From CBDAQD01 sp965275905 (GTDB lineage Bacteria; Pseudomonadota; Alphaproteobacteria; Rhizobiales; JAJFHC01): DNA of 64,000 nt. This document shows positions 35,376 through 43,446 of this stretch, in pieces. Numbering within the stretch: position 1 is the stretch's first letter; each line of letters starts with the position of its first letter. The notes under the pieces are model-generated. The model was given only the letters and a program-made list of their open reading frames with translations, was not told where the DNA came from and searched no databases. The DNA is taken from assembly GCA_965275905.1 (NCBI GenBank), contig CBDHYJ010000008.1, positions 32,811 to 96,810 of the forward strand. The letters are read 5' to 3'. Position numbers and translations under genes: made by a program.

Positions 35376-35883
35376 TGTCGTCCAGCGCCCTTCTGTGCAG
35401 GAGTGCGCCCTCTTCGTCGAAGCAGCAGAAGATCACCTGCCTTGGCGTTTCATTCGCCTTCTGGAACCAGACCGTCTCCCGCACGGCAATGGTGGCCGCC
35501 CGTTCACGGGGGAAGCCATAGACTCCCGTTGAAATGGCAGGAAACGCAATGCTGCCGAATGCCTGACCGTTGGCTATCTCAAGGCTCCTCCTGTAACAGC
35601 GTGCAAGCAATTCGTCTTCTTTCCCGTCACCGCCCTGCCAGACCGGACCGACCGTGTGGATAACGTGGCGGGCAGGAAGGCGATAGCCGCCGGTCATTTT
35701 GGCATCTCCGGTGTCGCAACCGCCGTGCGTGCGGCACTCCTGCAAGAGATCAGGTCCCGCGGCACGGTGTATGGCGCCGTCGACGCCACCGCCGCCGAGA
35801 AGAGACGAATTCGCGGCGTTCACGATTGCGTCGACCTCGAGGGTCGTGATGTCCGCCGTAATGACCTGAATTCTCGATGTCAT
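35365..35883 (-). CDS. Macrodomain protein, O-acetyl-ADP-ribose deacetylase (YmdB-like)
   Basis: A 172-residue single macrodomain. IVNAANSSLLGGGGVDGAIHRAAGPDLL carries the catalytic Asn/Asp loop and GxGxDGAIH core, and FPAISTGVYGFP is the second ADP-ribose loop. It hydrolyses O-acetyl-ADP-ribose or ADP-ribosylated groups. Its stop overlaps the next gene's start. Length is usual for the YmdB type. Confidence 0.88.
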   Translation of the reverse strand: MTSRIQVITADITTLEVDAIVNAANSSLLGGGGVDGAIHRAAGPDLLQECRTHGGCDTGDAKMTGGYRLPARHVIHTVGPVWQGGDGKEDELLARCYRRSLEIANGQAFGSIAFPAISTGVYGFPRERAATIAVRETVWFQKANETPRQVIFCCFDEEGALLHRRALDDIGN

Positions 35884-36028
35884 GTGGCTTCCAGTCTATG
35901 TCCGTCATCTGACGCCGGCACCCGAAACATGGGGTTGGCCAAATTTCAGACAAGACCGTAAATATCCGATTGACGGCGACTTTTGCGCGTCGTTTCCTGT
36001 TTTTGGGCCATTTGCAGGGGAGATGTTC

Positions 36029-37003
36029 ATGACCGAGCCGCACGCGTTCAATCAGCCTTTGTCGGGGCTGGTAACACCCCGGTTCGCCGGGCTTGCAACT
36101 TTCATGAGGCTGCCGCAGGTCGCGCTCGAGGACGCGGGAGATGTCGATATCGGTCTCATCGGAGTCCCGTGGGACGGCGGAACGACCAACCGCCCGGGTC
36201 CGCGGCACGGTCCGCGGCAGGTGCGCGACATGTCGGCAATGGTGCGAAAGTACCATCATGCCCTGAAGATTGCGCCGTTCGATCTTGCCAACTGCGCCGA
36301 TCTTGGGGATACGTCGGTGAACCCGGCCGATCTCATGGATTCGCTTGAACGCGTGACGGCGCATTACCGGAAAGTGGTCGAGGCCGGTATCATGCCGCTT
36401 ACGGCCGGCGGCGATCATCTGGTCTCCCTGCCGGTGCTGCGTGCGGTCGGCGCCGCCGCGCCCGTCGGCATGGTTCATTTCGATGCCCACACGGACACCC
36501 ATGATGGCTATTTCGGCAGCACGAAATACACGCACGGAACGCCGTTCCGCCGGGCCATCGAAGAGGGGGTGCTCGACCCCAGCAGGGTTGTCCAGATCGG
36601 CATACGCGGGTCGCTTTACGGACCTGAGGACTTCGAGTGGGGGCTGTCCCAGGGCATTCGGATCATGGAGATCGAGGAGTGTTTCGACCTCGGTCCGGAT
36701 GCAATCATGGAAGAAGCGCGCCGCGTCGTCGGCGATGGGCCGACCTACGTCAGTTTCGATATCGACTGTCTGGACCCGGCCTATGCGCCCGGAACCGGCA
36801 CGCCGGAAGTCGGAGGATTCACGACCTTTCAGGCCCAGAAAATGATTCGTGGCCTGCGCGGCCTGAACCTCGTGGGCGCGGACATGGTCGAGGTGTCACC
36901 GCCCTTCGACCCCAGCGGCAACACCGCACTGGCCGGCGCGACGATGATGTTCGAACTGCTTTGCGTCATGGCGGAAAAGGTCGCGGAACGGCGCCGGGAC
37001 TGA
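36029..37003 (+). CDS. Agmatinase-family ureohydrolase
   Basis: A 324-residue manganese ureohydrolase. Metal-site motifs GGDHLVSLP, HFDAHTDTHDGY and SFDIDCLDPAYAPGTGTP are complete. The N-terminal GVPWDGGTTNRPGPRHGPRQVRDMSAM is typical of agmatinase, guanidinobutyrase and guanidinopropionase. It removes urea from a guanidino compound. The ATG at 36029 has AGGGGAG upstream; an ATG two codons earlier is also possible. It could supply putrescine or 4-aminobutyrate pathways, but there is no local operon. Confidence 0.82.
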   Translation: MTEPHAFNQPLSGLVTPRFAGLATFMRLPQVALEDAGDVDIGLIGVPWDGGTTNRPGPRHGPRQVRDMSAMVRKYHHALKIAPFDLANCADLGDTSVNPADLMDSLERVTAHYRKVVEAGIMPLTAGGDHLVSLPVLRAVGAAAPVGMVHFDAHTDTHDGYFGSTKYTHGTPFRRAIEEGVLDPSRVVQIGIRGSLYGPEDFEWGLSQGIRIMEIEECFDLGPDAIMEEARRVVGDGPTYVSFDIDCLDPAYAPGTGTPEVGGFTTFQAQKMIRGLRGLNLVGADMVEVSPPFDPSGNTALAGATMMFELLCVMAEKVAERRRD

Positions 37004-37037
37004 CGGATCCACGATTGAAACAAGCGTCCGGAACGGG

Positions 37038-38315
37038 TCAGGTGCAGAACACGTCGTAGACCGCGACCGTGATCGCCAGCCGATAGTCCTGCATCAGGCT
37101 GCCGCTGCTCCTGATCGCTGTGGCCGTTCCGTCGTCCCCGAGACGCACAAGCAGTGTTCCGTCGGGGTCGATTTTCCCGAGTGCATCCTCCCAGGCGGTA
37201 TTCACGAAGGCCGTGCGGATGTTCCGCCATCTGTCCTCGATGCTCGCCGACGTCTTCGCCAGAGCCTTGCTCGCCGGCCTGGGCGGGATCAGGATGAACA
37301 GCTCTCCGAGGCGTTGCTTCTCCAGAATTTGTGCGAGTTCCCAGCGGATCCATTCCGTGGGTCCGGCAATCATGACAATCAGGCGGGCGTCGCCGACCCA
37401 ACCGATCACCGCGTCCTGCCACTCATCATCGTTGAGATGGACGCGCGCTGCGCCGATGTGCGGCAGCTTTTCGCCGGGCTCGCCGACCGCGATGAGGGGA
37501 CCGAGATCATTGAACCGGTCGGCGATCGACTGCTCGAAGCGGATTGCGTAGTTGATCGCCCACGGCAGCCACTTCCTGAACCGGCGGAATGTGATGATGG
37601 TGTCGTCCCTGAAAGATCTCAAAAACAGCACCGGCCTGCGTGTGTCGTGCTTGAGCAGGAACTCGAGGTCGGGTTGGGAGGCGCGGCCGGCCCGAATGAA
37701 GAGGAGTATGGCCACCAAAGTGCCTACACCGGCCCCTCCACCCAGCAGGGCACCTTCCATCGTCGTGCCGATCGCTCCGATTGATCCCAGAAACCAGGGG
37801 ATCCCGATGCCAAGAAGGAACACCAGCACCGCCAGGCCCCGGTAGGCCCAGACCTGGCCCGATTTGGCAGAATCCCGGACATTCACGGCAGGCCCGGTTT
37901 TCTCGGCGAATGTCCGTACTCCGGACAATATATCCTTCAGGGATTTCCCGTTATGCGGCAGGATTCGCGTCAGATCCTCGTCGGTGAATTCCGCCTCCGA
38001 GCCCATCGCATCTGCCCCGGTCAACCACTTGGTAAGCCCGTAGAGCACGCGAACGAGGAACAGGATCCACAGGACGGCCAGTCCGACACTGAGGGCCGCA
38101 AAGACGTCGGTGGAAACGAACGTCAGTATGTCCTCGAGGATTGCCCACAGCAGGAAGGGCAGAAATCCGACACCGAGGACTGGCAAGACGAGGCCATAGA
38201 GCCGTAGCAGATTGTCGCCATATGAAAAGTTCGGATTGGAGAACTCGGAAATATCGATCCAGGTGACAGGGCCATCGCTGCCGGTTCCGTCTGTTCCCGC
38301 ACCCTGTGTGTTCAT
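37038..38315 (-). CDS. Membrane protein with a C-terminal TIR-like domain
   Basis: A 425-residue protein with four membrane helices (about 39-61, 70-93, 157-178, 187-208). The soluble C-terminal domain opens VLFLRSFRDD (229-238). It also has FEQSIADRFNDLGPLIAVGEP and ARVHLNDDEWQDAVIGWVGDARLIVMIAGPTEWIRWELAQI, a TIR/SLOG-like layout with a conserved Glu in WEL. Such domains bind nucleotides or NAD. The ATG at 38315 has AAAGGGG; a longer frame is not supported. No partner gene was found. It is either a signalling/defence effector or a housekeeping membrane sensor. Confidence 0.55.
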   Translation of the reverse strand: MNTQGAGTDGTGSDGPVTWIDISEFSNPNFSYGDNLLRLYGLVLPVLGVGFLPFLLWAILEDILTFVSTDVFAALSVGLAVLWILFLVRVLYGLTKWLTGADAMGSEAEFTDEDLTRILPHNGKSLKDILSGVRTFAEKTGPAVNVRDSAKSGQVWAYRGLAVLVFLLGIGIPWFLGSIGAIGTTMEGALLGGGAGVGTLVAILLFIRAGRASQPDLEFLLKHDTRRPVLFLRSFRDDTIITFRRFRKWLPWAINYAIRFEQSIADRFNDLGPLIAVGEPGEKLPHIGAARVHLNDDEWQDAVIGWVGDARLIVMIAGPTEWIRWELAQILEKQRLGELFILIPPRPASKALAKTSASIEDRWRNIRTAFVNTAWEDALGKIDPDGTLLVRLGDDGTATAIRSSGSLMQDYRLAITVAVYDVFCT

Positions 38316-38549
38316 GGCACCAGCCCCTTTGCAGAGTTGCAACGCCCACACGGTCAGACTGCGCAGTATCGCAGGCGGCAACGGTTTGCCACAACCAACC
38401 GGAGCGAGCAGGTTCAACAGGCGGCGGGCACGAAAACAGCCGCCGCAGCACCTAAAAGACGCCGCGGCGGCCGGATTCCTTTGGTAAGTTCTGCCGGGGT
38501 AACTTCAGCCCAGGTCGGAACCTGTGACCGGCTTCCGGTCCTGCTTCAT

Positions 38550-39209
38550 TCAGGCGAAGTTGATGAGCACGGCTCCGGGGAAGGTTCCGTTGAATCCGTC
38601 CCTGTCGTCTGGGCGCTTGGGAACGGGACGGTCGCCGGGCTTCTTTGAGGGCTTGGATGCCGGCTTTGACGTCGGCGACTTGCCTTCCTGTTTCTTCTGC
38701 GCCTTTTTGCGCTTCTTCAGGATCTTCTTGTACCAATCGGGAATGACGCCGAATTCGATAAAATCCAGAATATCGAAAATGTCTTCCCTGACCCTTTTGT
38801 TCCTTTCGAGCTTTTTATCGATGCCCTTTTTGTCAGCGAACTTGTTCTTCTTGAACTCCTCCCACTCGTTGCTGTCTTCGTCGATCGACACCAGCTTCTT
38901 GCCGAGGTAGGCCTTTATCTCGTCGGGTGTGAGCTTCTTTGGGAGCTTCCGCCGCAGCTTGGCTGCCAAGCCGGAATTCAGTGCTGCGATACGCTTGATT
39001 GCCTCCAGTTCAAGGTCCGTCAGCTTCCGCGTCTTGGACTTTTTGCCCTTTTTATCGGTTTTTCCCTTACCGTCCTTTTTGGCTTTTTTGTCCTTACCGT
39101 CTTCTTTCGGCTTGGTCTTCGGCGTATCCTGATCCTGCAGGAAGACGGGGGCGAAGCCGGCAAAACGGGTGGTCGATGCCGGGAATGCAAATTCTGAAAT
39201 CGTCGTCAT
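38550..39209 (-). CDS. Lys-rich hypothetical protein with low-complexity basic segments
   Basis: A 219-residue protein of unusual composition. An N-terminal 25-residue segment (ISEFAFPASTTRFAGFAPVF) is followed by a block almost all Lys/Asp/Gly (about residues 30-60). Then comes a helical central part (DLELEAIKRIAALNSGLAAKLRRKLP, DEIKAYLGKKLVSID, REDIFDILDFIEFGVIPDWYKKIL), and a Lys/Pro/Ser-rich tail ending PGAVLINFA. The ATG at 39209 has GGAGG eight nt upstream. No family recognised. It may be secreted or nucleic-acid binding; the sequence alone does not decide. Confidence 0.6.
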   Translation of the reverse strand: MTTISEFAFPASTTRFAGFAPVFLQDQDTPKTKPKEDGKDKKAKKDGKGKTDKKGKKSKTRKLTDLELEAIKRIAALNSGLAAKLRRKLPKKLTPDEIKAYLGKKLVSIDEDSNEWEEFKKNKFADKKGIDKKLERNKRVREDIFDILDFIEFGVIPDWYKKILKKRKKAQKKQEGKSPTSKPASKPSKKPGDRPVPKRPDDRDGFNGTFPGAVLINFA

Positions 39210-39344
39210 CTGAATAACCTCCATAGACTTGTGTTGTGACGCGTCTCGTCATCGGGACGTGCCGCTGATCCGCGCGCCGTTATGGAGGGAACGAGACGCG
39301 CATCGAAAAAGTTGCGCCCCTCTGCAACTGATTTGGCGGTTTTG

Positions 39345-39830
39345 TCAGCTGGAGATCAGAACCTCTGCTTCGACTTCCACGGCGATGCCGAACGGCAGGC
39401 CGGCGAGTCCCACGGCGGAGCGCGCATGGCGGCCGATCTCTGCTCCGAAGACGTCGAGGATCACTTCCGAGAAGCCGTTGATCACGACCGGATGGCGATC
39501 GAAGCCGGGCGCGGAGTTGACCATGCCGAAGACGCGGCACCACGCCGTTATGCGGTCGAGGTTACCGAGTTCGCGCTGAAGACTTGCGAGTATGGATAGA
39601 GCGGTTTTGCCGGCAAGCCGCTGCGCATCTTCAAGCGAAACATCGCCGCCGACCTGACCGAAAGGTCCCGCAACCGATCCGTCCGCCTCCTGTGGCGCAT
39701 GGCCGGACACGAAAACCCGATCGCCTCTGACGCTGACCCAGGGGAATGGCAGGTCAACGCCTTCCGGAAGTTTCAGCGGTTCGGGCAATTGAAGTCCGAG
39801 TTCGTTCAGGCGGGCGGCAATCTTCGACAT
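39345..39830 (-). CDS. RidA/YjgF-family protein
   Basis: A 161-residue RidA-like protein longer than the usual 125-130 residues, closest in size to the YjgH group. The core shows PFPWVSVRGDRVFVSGHAPQ, DAQRLAGKTALSILASL and VINGFSEVILDVFGAEIGRHARSAVGLAGLP, with the conserved Arg in GRHAR. RidA proteins hydrolyse reactive enamine/imine intermediates. The ATG at 39830 has GAGAAGG. The longer frame upstream runs into the sigma-factor end and is not used. No clear operon. Confidence 0.8.
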   Translation of the reverse strand: MSKIAARLNELGLQLPEPLKLPEGVDLPFPWVSVRGDRVFVSGHAPQEADGSVAGPFGQVGGDVSLEDAQRLAGKTALSILASLQRELGNLDRITAWCRVFGMVNSAPGFDRHPVVINGFSEVILDVFGAEIGRHARSAVGLAGLPFGIAVEVEAEVLISS

Positions 39831-39919
39831 CGCAAGCCTTCTCAATCGAAAGGAAAGTCGGTGCCGTGATGCTAGCACTTCGGCCAGACGACGCGAAATC
39901 AAAGGCCCTCGAACGTCAT

Positions 39920-40522
39920 TCACCGCGGTTCCGGTTTGTCGCATCCTGAGCTGCATCGCTGACCGTGTACGGTGTAATCGATGACGCCGCCGCGACGGTC
40001 GACTTCTATGGCGCAGCAACGTAACAGGGCCTGCTTGAGCTTGACGCGTCCTCGCTGAATACGGGACTTCATTCCGGAGTGCGAGAGTCCCAGACGTTCT
40101 GCCGCCGCGGCCTGGGTGAGGCCCTGGATCTCCGTCAGCATCAAGGCGTCGCGATAACGTGCCGGCAGGCCCTCGATGAACGGCAGCAGGCAGCGCGCGA
40201 TTTCCGCGCCTGCGGAATCCGGTTCATCTGACGCTGTATCGGGATCGGTGTCGAACTCGCTCTTGGCCTGCGCCAGGGTTTCGAATTCCGCCGCGCGGCG
40301 CCGGTGATGATCCGCGATGGCGTTCGCGGCGACGCGGAACGTCCAGGCCGTGGGATTGTCGGCGGCTTCCAGGCTCTTTCGGTGTTGCACAAGCCGCAGC
40401 ATCACGTCGCCGACAATATCGTCAGCCCACAGAGGATCGACGCGGCGGCGCACATAGGTGCGCAGCCGCGCCTCAAACTGAGACCAGTGCGTTTCCGGTT
40501 TCGTTTCAGTCCGTTGTGTCAT
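39920..40522 (-). CDS. ECF-type RNA polymerase sigma factor, SigZ-like
   Basis: A 200-residue sigma factor. Region 2 is WADDIVGDVMLRLVQHRKSLEAADNPTAW; region 4 is YRDALMLTEIQGLTQAAAAERLGLSHSGMKSRIQRGRVKLKQAL. The C-terminal tail CCAIEVDRRGGVIDYTVHGQRCSSGC has four Cys, as in SigZ, and could sense metal or redox state. The ATG at 40522 lies 13 nt after the CadI-like gene, so the two are one operon. No anti-sigma gene is beside it, unusual for an ECF factor, which makes direct sensing by the Cys tail plausible. Confidence 0.78.
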   Translation of the reverse strand: MTQRTETKPETHWSQFEARLRTYVRRRVDPLWADDIVGDVMLRLVQHRKSLEAADNPTAWTFRVAANAIADHHRRRAAEFETLAQAKSEFDTDPDTASDEPDSAGAEIARCLLPFIEGLPARYRDALMLTEIQGLTQAAAAERLGLSHSGMKSRIQRGRVKLKQALLRCCAIEVDRRGGVIDYTVHGQRCSSGCDKPEPR

Positions 40523-40535
40523 GCCGTAAGCGCCT

Positions 40536-40973
40536 TCACCCGGCGCCGACATTCTCCGCCATTCCGGCGCCGGTGCAGCAGGTCTTGCCGAGCGAGTCCT
40601 TGTCCCTGTCGGGCTCGTCGTCGATGATCCGGTACCATTCCCATCGTAATCCGTCGGGCTCCCGCGACCAAATCTTCTCCTGGGTGGCATGGCAGCAGGT
40701 TGTCTCGTGCTGAACGTCGTCGACGATGCCTTCCTGCGACAGTCGCTTGAGTGTGCTCTCGACGATGTCGTGTTCGAAAACTTCGATGCCGAGATGGTTG
40801 AGCCTTTCCGTCGCGGCGGCGTTTTCGAACAGCACCAGTTTTAGTGGCGGCTGGTCGATAGCGAAATTGGCGTATCCGTCGCGGCGTTTATGGGGCTCCG
40901 TGCCGAACAGCTTGCTGTAATAGGCGACCGCCTCGTCAATGTTCCGGACATTGAGTGCGAGTTGAAGACGCAT
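40536..40973 (-). CDS. CadI/ArsI-family metal-binding dioxygenase-like protein (VOC fold)
   Basis: A 145-residue vicinal-oxygen-chelate protein. The start RLQLALNVRNIDEAVAYYSKLFGTEPHKRR, the metal-site NHLGIEV, the TTCCHATQEKIW Cys pair and LRWEWYRI all match CadI and the arsenic lyase ArsI, which share this Cys-Cys site. A second Cys pair (KTCCTG) near the C-terminus adds more thiols. ArsI cleaves C-As bonds of methylated or aromatic arsenicals; CadI is a cadmium-induced protein. The ATG at 40973 has AAGGAG. It forms an operon with sigZ, so metal or arsenic stress control is likely. Confidence 0.8.
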   Translation of the reverse strand: MRLQLALNVRNIDEAVAYYSKLFGTEPHKRRDGYANFAIDQPPLKLVLFENAAATERLNHLGIEVFEHDIVESTLKRLSQEGIVDDVQHETTCCHATQEKIWSREPDGLRWEWYRIIDDEPDRDKDSLGKTCCTGAGMAENVGAG

Positions 40974-41113
40974 GGGAATTACTCCTTTCCAGTGGGATCT
41001 GTCCTGTAAGACGCGGGCAGGCCGAAAAGGACGCAAAAAACCGGGCGGGTATTTCAAGAAATCGATCGGATGCGGAATTGAGTTGACCGTGGAGCAAAGG
41101 GGTTGAGGTGATG

Positions 41114-42637
41114 CTATGCAGCACCTTCACGGTCCAGGATCGCGACGGTGTCACGATAGAAACGCTCGGCTTCCTCATGGCTGCTGCCGACGCAGACCGT
41201 GCCGAGCTTGCCGAATTCCGAGAGTGCGCCAATCAGGTGGAAAACCACGCCACGCTGGGTCGCCCCGTGGAAATGGATGTTGTGCCGGACCGCGATGTCG
41301 ATCAGATCGGCCGGCGTGAGCCCGCGATAGCGCTCGGACTCCAGATTGTCGGACGCGTAGTAGAACCGTTCGCGGCCATCGGGCGTGGTGAAGGTGCCGG
41401 TCTGCGGATCGTAATCTCCGTCGGTCAGGAACTGCAGCATGATGAAGGGGTGGGTGGTGCCTCCCTTGCGCAGGTTGATCTCGATTGCGTAATGGCGCCA
41501 CAGGCCCGCTTCGCGCACGGAAATGAAATCCACCCCGAAACGGCCCAGGACACCCCGATCCCGCAGGAGGTGCGCTGCCTTCATGCCTTCGCACTGGATG
41601 TCGAGGCGATAGGCCGGGTCCGCAGGGAACCTGCACCCCAGAAAGACCTGGCCCGCATTGCCGCCGAGCACCTGGTCATGGGTCGAGATCGCCGACAGCT
41701 CGCCTGAAGGGTCGACCCGGAACTGGGCGGACGGTGAGCGTTTATCGTCTCCGTCGACAAAGGCTTCGACGATGCCTCCCATCTCCGACACTTTTTCGCG
41801 GTACAGGTCCCAGGTCATGCCCGTTGCCTCAAACGCAAGTTCATTCATGCGTTCGCGCACCCAGGGCTTGAGGCCTCCGCCGGAGGGAGCGTCGGCATAG
41901 GAGAAAACGGCGTTTCCCTCGCCCGAGAATCCTTCATTGAGCTTGACCACGGCCTTGCGCAATCGCGGATTGCGTACTCTCAGATCGGCGAGCGCTTCCG
42001 ACATATCGTGTTCATCCCGCAGGTTCTCGAATCCGTCCGGGATCAAGACGCCCGCATCACGGAACAGCGCCCTGCCGCCGCTCTTGGACCCGAGTGTCAG
42101 AAGGTCCGGATCACAGCCGTAGATCGGAATGCCGAGCCGGACCGCCAGGGTTCGCTCGAGCGGCGACACGTTGAAGCAGACCATGTGGGCGAGCGATCTG
42201 TCGCCCAGCGTATCCGCGATGCGCCCGAGCAGGCGCGGGCGATCGAGAATTTTCTGCGTGAGAGGGCGGGACGATGCGTCGTGGCACGACAGCAGTGTCA
42301 GCCGGTCGCGTGCATGCTGATGCGGGATGCCCGGCAGCAGATGCAGGAAGTAGTCGATGATGGCTTCGGATATATGCTCACTGGTGACGTAAATCACGCG
42401 GGTGCGCGGCAACCTCAGGAGAAGCAGCAGGCACAGCATACGCTCTTCATAATGGTGGGCCCCCGCGATTTTCGAGAGCACATCGGCATCGAGGGTGAGG
42501 CTCGGAACGATCAGGACCGTGCGGGGGTGCAGCCGGTCCGGAAAGACGGTCTCGAACATTTCCGGCAGATCCGCCTGAAGCCGCCGGAATGCCTCGCGCT
42601 CGCGCTGCAGGTCCTGGCTATTTGCCGTTGACTGCAT
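41114..42637 (-). CDS. Peptide ligase PGM1-related ATP-grasp protein with pre-ATP-grasp domain
   Basis: A 507-residue protein of two parts. The pre-ATP-grasp domain covers residues about 40-190 (TVLIVPSLTLDADVLSKIAG, VIYVTSEHISEAIIDYFLHL). The ATP-grasp domain contains KAVVKLNEGFSGEGNAVF, FRVDPSGELSAISTHDQVLGG and YAIEINLRKGGTTHPF, with the metal-binding Glu/Asn pair intact. The layout matches the family of PGM1, the pheganomycin peptide ligase. The product is unknown: there is no obvious precursor peptide or export gene beside it. The small DUF6455 gene just upstream is probably in the same transcript. Confidence 0.75.
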   Translation of the reverse strand: MQSTANSQDLQREREAFRRLQADLPEMFETVFPDRLHPRTVLIVPSLTLDADVLSKIAGAHHYEERMLCLLLLLRLPRTRVIYVTSEHISEAIIDYFLHLLPGIPHQHARDRLTLLSCHDASSRPLTQKILDRPRLLGRIADTLGDRSLAHMVCFNVSPLERTLAVRLGIPIYGCDPDLLTLGSKSGGRALFRDAGVLIPDGFENLRDEHDMSEALADLRVRNPRLRKAVVKLNEGFSGEGNAVFSYADAPSGGGLKPWVRERMNELAFEATGMTWDLYREKVSEMGGIVEAFVDGDDKRSPSAQFRVDPSGELSAISTHDQVLGGNAGQVFLGCRFPADPAYRLDIQCEGMKAAHLLRDRGVLGRFGVDFISVREAGLWRHYAIEINLRKGGTTHPFIMLQFLTDGDYDPQTGTFTTPDGRERFYYASDNLESERYRGLTPADLIDIAVRHNIHFHGATQRGVVFHLIGALSEFGKLGTVCVGSSHEEAERFYRDTVAILDREGAA

Positions 42638-42667
42638 GTTGAAGAATGACTGGTCCGGGACAGCCGT

Positions 42668-42967
42668 TCAGACTGCCGCAGAGACTCCCGGCTCTCGATC
42701 CCCGGCCAGCAGCTTCCCGAAATACGCCGAATTGGGACAGAACTCCGGCGGCAGCGGAAGGGCTTCGGATGCATCGAGCCAGTTCCTGCAGGTGTCGACC
42801 TCGGCGCAAGACGCGCAATTGTCACGGGCGTCTATGAAGGTTTTCTTGTTTTCGAGCACGGTCGCTGAGCCCGGGTCGATATCCAGATGTTGCATCATCT
42901 CGTCGATCAGCATGGCATTGCGGAATATCTGATCGAACCAGGACCGGTATGTCGGATGTATTGCCAT
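42668..42967 (-). CDS. DUF6455-like small Cys-motif protein
   Basis: A 99-residue protein. The motif ARDNCASCAEVDTCRNWLD and the late PPEFCPNSAYFGKLLAG give a Cys-x2-Cys...Cys...Cys pattern typical of DUF6455 (possible iron-sulfur or zinc site). The ATG at 42967 is preferred over a frame 27 codons longer. It lies 30 nt upstream of the PGM1-like gene on the same strand. Role unknown. Confidence 0.6.
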   Translation of the reverse strand: MAIHPTYRSWFDQIFRNAMLIDEMMQHLDIDPGSATVLENKKTFIDARDNCASCAEVDTCRNWLDASEALPLPPEFCPNSAYFGKLLAGDREPGVSAAV

Positions 42968-43446
42968 CAAACGCCTCCCATCGCCGACGGACATTGCAGG
43001 TCCGTGAACGATAAAGGGATTGCGGTTATGGTCGTTGACCTGAATCAAGAGAAACAGGCAACCACTGGCGGCCTTGGGTTATGCCCATGCCTAAAGACAA
43101 AGGAATTGTGCTGGATCGTTGCAGTTTTTCTGTGCTGGGTATCAAATTCGCAATCTCGCCGAGCGACTGGAAGAATGGATTTTGAGCGCAATTGGCAGAC
43201 GCGCCAGATATGTATTTCCAGAATGGGTTACTTTTCCGATGATGAATATCCATAATACACAACAAAAATGCAGATTTTCAAAATTCAAAAGATATCGGCG
43301 ATCGAAAAATTATTTAATATATTAAAATTCCGATCTATAATTATTTAATTAACATTTGTATTATAATTTTATTGTCATTTTTTATATTTTATGTTTTAAA
43401 TGTTAAAACATATTGTGCAATCAATACAATCAATATAGAGGTCTTT
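42968..43446. promoter_or_regulatory. 479-nt gap with GC shift and small repeats before the TPR gene
   Basis: Composition changes from GC-rich to strongly AT-rich near 43.2 kb. Upstream short frames have no ribosome site or recognisable motif and are not genes. Just before the TPR gene lie a perfect 9-bp inverted repeat, ATGTTTTAA-ATG-TTAAAACAT (43391-43411), and a tandem direct repeat CAATCAATA (43418-43435). A TATAAT is at about 43361. These are probably promoter or operator parts of the island gene. Confidence 0.45.

Noticed and set aside
43048..43371. Short frames (for example 43119-43325) before the TPR gene
   Set aside because: They cross the composition change, have no ribosome site and match no family.
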